Shown: positions 62,701-64,000 of the stretch, one piece after another | Position numbering within the stretch: the stretch's first letter is position 1 | Layout of the letters: the number at the start of each line of letters is the position of its first letter | DNA from: Gemmatimonas sp. | GTDB taxonomy: Bacteria; Gemmatimonadota; Gemmatimonadetes; Gemmatimonadales; Gemmatimonadaceae | NCBI RefSeq assembly: GCF_031426495.1 | Contig: NZ_JANPLK010000077.1 | Span: forward strand, 62,001-126,000 | Direction: 5' to 3' | Length of the DNA: 64,000 nt | Made by a program: the position numbers and the translations under genes | The notes under the pieces: generated by a model | The model's input: the letters and a program-made list of their open reading frames with translations, nothing else | What the model was told of the DNA's origin: nothing | Databases searched by the model: none

Positions 62701-63103
62701 GTACCGCGGCGCCGTGGACACGCACCGGGCGTTCGTGAGCGCACGGGCCGTGATCACGCAGTTGAACGGCATGAGCGGCGCTGAGGTCGACGCCCTCAAG
62801 GCGCAGCTCGAAGCCGTCGCGCCGTCGTCGGCCACCGCCCGCAATATCCGCGGCTTCCGTCGTCGCGGCGCCACCACCACCGCGGCCTCACTCGAAAGCG
62901 CCAGCACGGCGATGCTGGCCGCCGCCATGGCCATGCACAACGCCGACGTGGCCCCCACCGCCACGCAGGTGGCAGCCTGCGCTGCAGCGCGCGCCATGGG
63001 GGTCGACGTAATACCGAAGTGGAACGCACTGCGGACCACCGGCATCGCGGCGTTCAACGCCAAACGCAAGGCGGCCGGGCTCCCCACTCTCACGCTCCCC
63101 TGA
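59777..63103 (+). CDS. Secreted VPS10/sortilin-type beta-propeller protein
   Basis: A 1108-residue protein. GTG 59777 gives a signal sequence (ALQAHCSLALSLATALSPIA...PAQ) directly before the conserved opening FNALHWRAIGPVRAGRARAL. Repeats of the BNR/VPS10 kind recur (GDGMYKSVDNGKTWAHLGL, GIFKSTDGGTTWKQL, WRTEDGGLTWSAV, VWKTLDRGQSWTRISPD), forming a large propeller; a C-terminal helical/beta domain follows. Members are often annotated as glycosyl hydrolases, but catalytic activity is unproved. It is highly abundant in this phylum. The DUF305 gene follows after 3 bases. Confidence 0.9.
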   Translation: MRIPRALQAHCSLALSLATALSPIARALPAQTDPGFNALHWRAIGPVRAGRARALSGVPSQPSVFYAGFDNGGVWLSTDYGSNWVPLFDEQPTGSIGAIAVAPSNPNIIYVGSGAGIIRPDLAVGDGMYKSVDNGKTWAHLGLRESQMIAMVDVDPKNPDRLFVAALGHPYGPNTERGVFRSLDGGSSFQRVLYKDEYTSANDVRIDPQNPDIVYATLWQQQQSFIEGQGFGGGGNGIFKSTDGGTTWKQLTVGLPSILQANIAFAPGNPRVLYAMVAAAPPAGSAAGASGPIGFYKSTDAGEHWYLAVNGPGSAVGAAPQIVDNRPLARIGGGDLPTITVDPSNENVVYSASVVMWRTEDGGLTWSAVRGAPGGDDYQKIWVNPNNPDLIFAVADQGAVVSGNRGASWSNWYTQPTAAMYHVTTDNAFPYRVCSGQQDSGSACVNSRSDDGRITFHDWHPVNIQEYGVAAPDPRDPDVVFGSQRTNVSKYDRRTGQTVLVGPDLSVRGPNGENFGRNVRTMPLHFSPVNPDVLYYASNVVWKTLDRGQSWTRISPDLARQTWDVPATAGKYTSSVTPAPAGAITALSPSPRSASVLWAGTDDGQVQVTTNGGTSWKNVTPGALKAWTRIYNIDAGHFDAGTAYIAANTFRLDDLRPHFYRTHDGGATWTEISNGLPGNAPANSIREDPKVKGLLYGATDTQVWVSFDDGDHWESLRIDMPAIAVRDLQIKDDSTCLCSDLVAGTHGRGFYILDNVTPLRQMAAARAAVAARNAYLFKPATAVRVRFATNDPTPWPPEMPSGESAPSGVFIDYMLASKASSPITLEILDATGKLVRSYSSAQKALDPHPYLDRARYNEVCKKTPTAPYCGLPLYWPGPPQALKDNAGLHRFTWDLHFDPVTPEDAIPQGDDDATGAVPGRTLPVVNAPWAPPGRYTVRLTANGTTSEQPLTLRLDPRVKTPPAALARLHALSTEMYRGAVDTHRAFVSARAVITQLNGMSGAEVDALKAQLEAVAPSSATARNIRGFRRRGATTTAASLESASTAMLAAAMAMHNADVAPTATQVAACAAARAMGVDVIPKWNALRTTGIAAFNAKRKAAGLPTLTLP

Positions 63104-63106
63104 CCC

Positions 63107-63781
63107 ATGTCTGCTCGCGTACGTCTCATTTCTCTGCTCGTCGCGTCCGTCACCCTGCTCGGCGCCTGCGCGTCGGTCAGCGGCGGCGCCGGCAGCACGC
63201 GTCCGCTCACGCCGGCGCAACTCGCCGCGCAGGACGGAGGGATTCCTCCGTACACGAAGGCTGATGTCACCTTCATGCAGGGCATGATCAGCCACCATGC
63301 GCAGGCCGTGACGATGTCGTCGTTCGCCGACGCGAACGGTGCGAGCTCCGAAGTGCGCGTGCTCGCCGGCCGGATCACCGTCGCGCAGACCGACGAAATC
63401 GCCTTCATGAAAACGTGGCTCGGCAAGCGCAAGCAAACCGTCCCGGCCGGTGACATGGAAGCGATGGCGCATGCCCATCACGCCGGCATGGACATGTCGA
63501 GCACCGCGGGAGGAAGCGCGGGCGGCATGATGCCCGGCATGCTCACAACCGCCCAGATGGACACGCTCAAGTCGGCCAAGGGCTCGGCCTTCGACTGGTA
63601 CTTCCTGACCTTCATGATCCAGCACCATCGCGGCGCCATCAGCATGGTCGATGAACTCATGAGCGCCAAGGGCGCCGCCAACGATGACGACGTGTTCAAG
63701 TTCGTCTCCGACGTCGTGGCCGATCAAAGCACCGAGATCGACCGCATGGAGTTGATGCTCAAGACCCGCCCGCGCCCGTAG
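63107..63781 (+). CDS. DUF305 lipoprotein
   Basis: A 224-residue lipoprotein (LLGAC, Cys21) with the DUF305 signature MQGMISHHAQAVTM near residue 57 and a second HH element FMIQHHRGAISMV near 165; the two form a four-helix, ferritin-like bundle thought to bind metal, possibly copper. A Met/His-rich stretch (EAMAHAHHAGMDMSS...GGMMPGM) between them supports metal binding. It starts 3 bases after the VPS10-like stop, so it is cotranscribed with it. Envelope location. Confidence 0.92.
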   Translation: MSARVRLISLLVASVTLLGACASVSGGAGSTRPLTPAQLAAQDGGIPPYTKADVTFMQGMISHHAQAVTMSSFADANGASSEVRVLAGRITVAQTDEIAFMKTWLGKRKQTVPAGDMEAMAHAHHAGMDMSSTAGGSAGGMMPGMLTTAQMDTLKSAKGSAFDWYFLTFMIQHHRGAISMVDELMSAKGAANDDDVFKFVSDVVADQSTEIDRMELMLKTRPRP

Positions 63782-63822
63782 TCGCTGCCACTCGCCACGT
63801 TCACTCACTCCTACACACCCCG

Positions 63823-64000
63823 ATGCCAACGCCACTTCGTTCTCTGCTCGGCGGCGCCTTGCTGATGGCCGGCACTGCGACAGCTGCCACCACGCTGCAC
63901 GCGCAGCCCAAGCCCGACCCGCGCGTCGGCCTCAAAGCCGGGTGGTTCGACGCCGGTGAAGCCGCGTGGAACATCAAGCTCGTGTCCACCACGAAGCCCT
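63823..64000 (+). CDS. Exported protein, LVIVD-repeat-like N-terminus (3' end outside window)
   Basis: 59 complete codons from ATG 63823: a signal peptide (to about residue 28, ending TLHAQ) followed by PDPRVGLKAGWFDAGEAAWN. This opening is familiar from LVIVD-repeat beta-propellers that often follow DUF305 genes in this phylum, but the body lies outside the window, so the family call is tentative. It starts 41 bases after the DUF305 stop and is probably in the same operon. Confidence 0.6.
   Translation, partial: MPTPLRSLLGGALLMAGTATAATTLHAQPKPDPRVGLKAGWFDAGEAAWNIKLVSTTKP

Overview
The window is about 64 kb of GC-rich, tightly packed bacterial chromosome. The gene content points to the phylum Gemmatimonadota (Gemmatimonas-like). 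It combines a SusC/SusD pair with many secreted S9/S41/M28/DUF885 peptidases, VPS10-like and NHL beta-propellers, a PQQ dehydrogenase and a DUF1592/DUF1552 set, with frequent GTG starts and frequent 4-base gene overlaps. This assignment rests on gene content alone; the window has no rRNA or tRNA, and I see no insertion sequence, prophage or CRISPR array.

Layout. 1-10630: peptide and amide hydrolysis (prolyl oligopeptidase, DUF885 metallopeptidase, amidase), with a membrane histidine kinase, an ABC-F ATPase and a DCC thiol oxidoreductase. 10642-14591: M28 peptidase, DUF4097 beta-solenoid protein and a MATE exporter. 14542-18786 (minus): a translationally coupled operon of class A beta-lactamase-like protein, second MATE exporter, secreted alpha/beta hydrolase and lipoprotein. 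18889-21664: a three-gene sugar ABC importer resembling FrcBCA. 22085-27003: an accessory-looking block with decayed VCBS and metallo-beta-lactamase remnants, two glycosyltransferases and a radical SAM/SPASM enzyme, then an intact lactonase-like enzyme related to the remnant. 27048-35716: Uma2 nuclease, two secreted NHL propellers around a PQQ dehydrogenase and a HupE-cytochrome c fusion, a secreted RidA and an FmdB zinc ribbon. 35775-41692 (minus): DUF1592-type cytochrome, DUF1552 and ankyrin operon. 41925-47554: exported HpaI-type aldolase and a SusCD pair. 48010-51374: small cytochrome c, Tat-exported FAD oxidoreductase, DUF2834, NAPE-PLD-like hydrolase. 51371-55251: PepSY protein and tricorn-type S41 protease. 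55369-64000: phosphodiesterase-type lipoprotein, an unusual plug-TonB fusion, DMT transporter, VPS10-like protein, DUF305 lipoprotein and the start of one more exported protein.

Taken together, the genes describe a heterotroph that does much of its chemistry in the cell envelope. Secreted peptidases and an outer-membrane SusCD system would supply nutrients; periplasmic quinoprotein, cytochrome and propeller proteins would carry out oxidations; MATE pumps and a beta-lactamase-like enzyme would handle toxic compounds. The most unusual items are the carboxypeptidase-regulatory/plug/TonB_C fusion (57241-58425), the HupE-cytochrome c fusion (31613-33427), the radical SAM/glycosyltransferase cassette flanked by related metallo-beta-lactamase sequences, and a nested 102-bp inverted repeat at 34828-34929.
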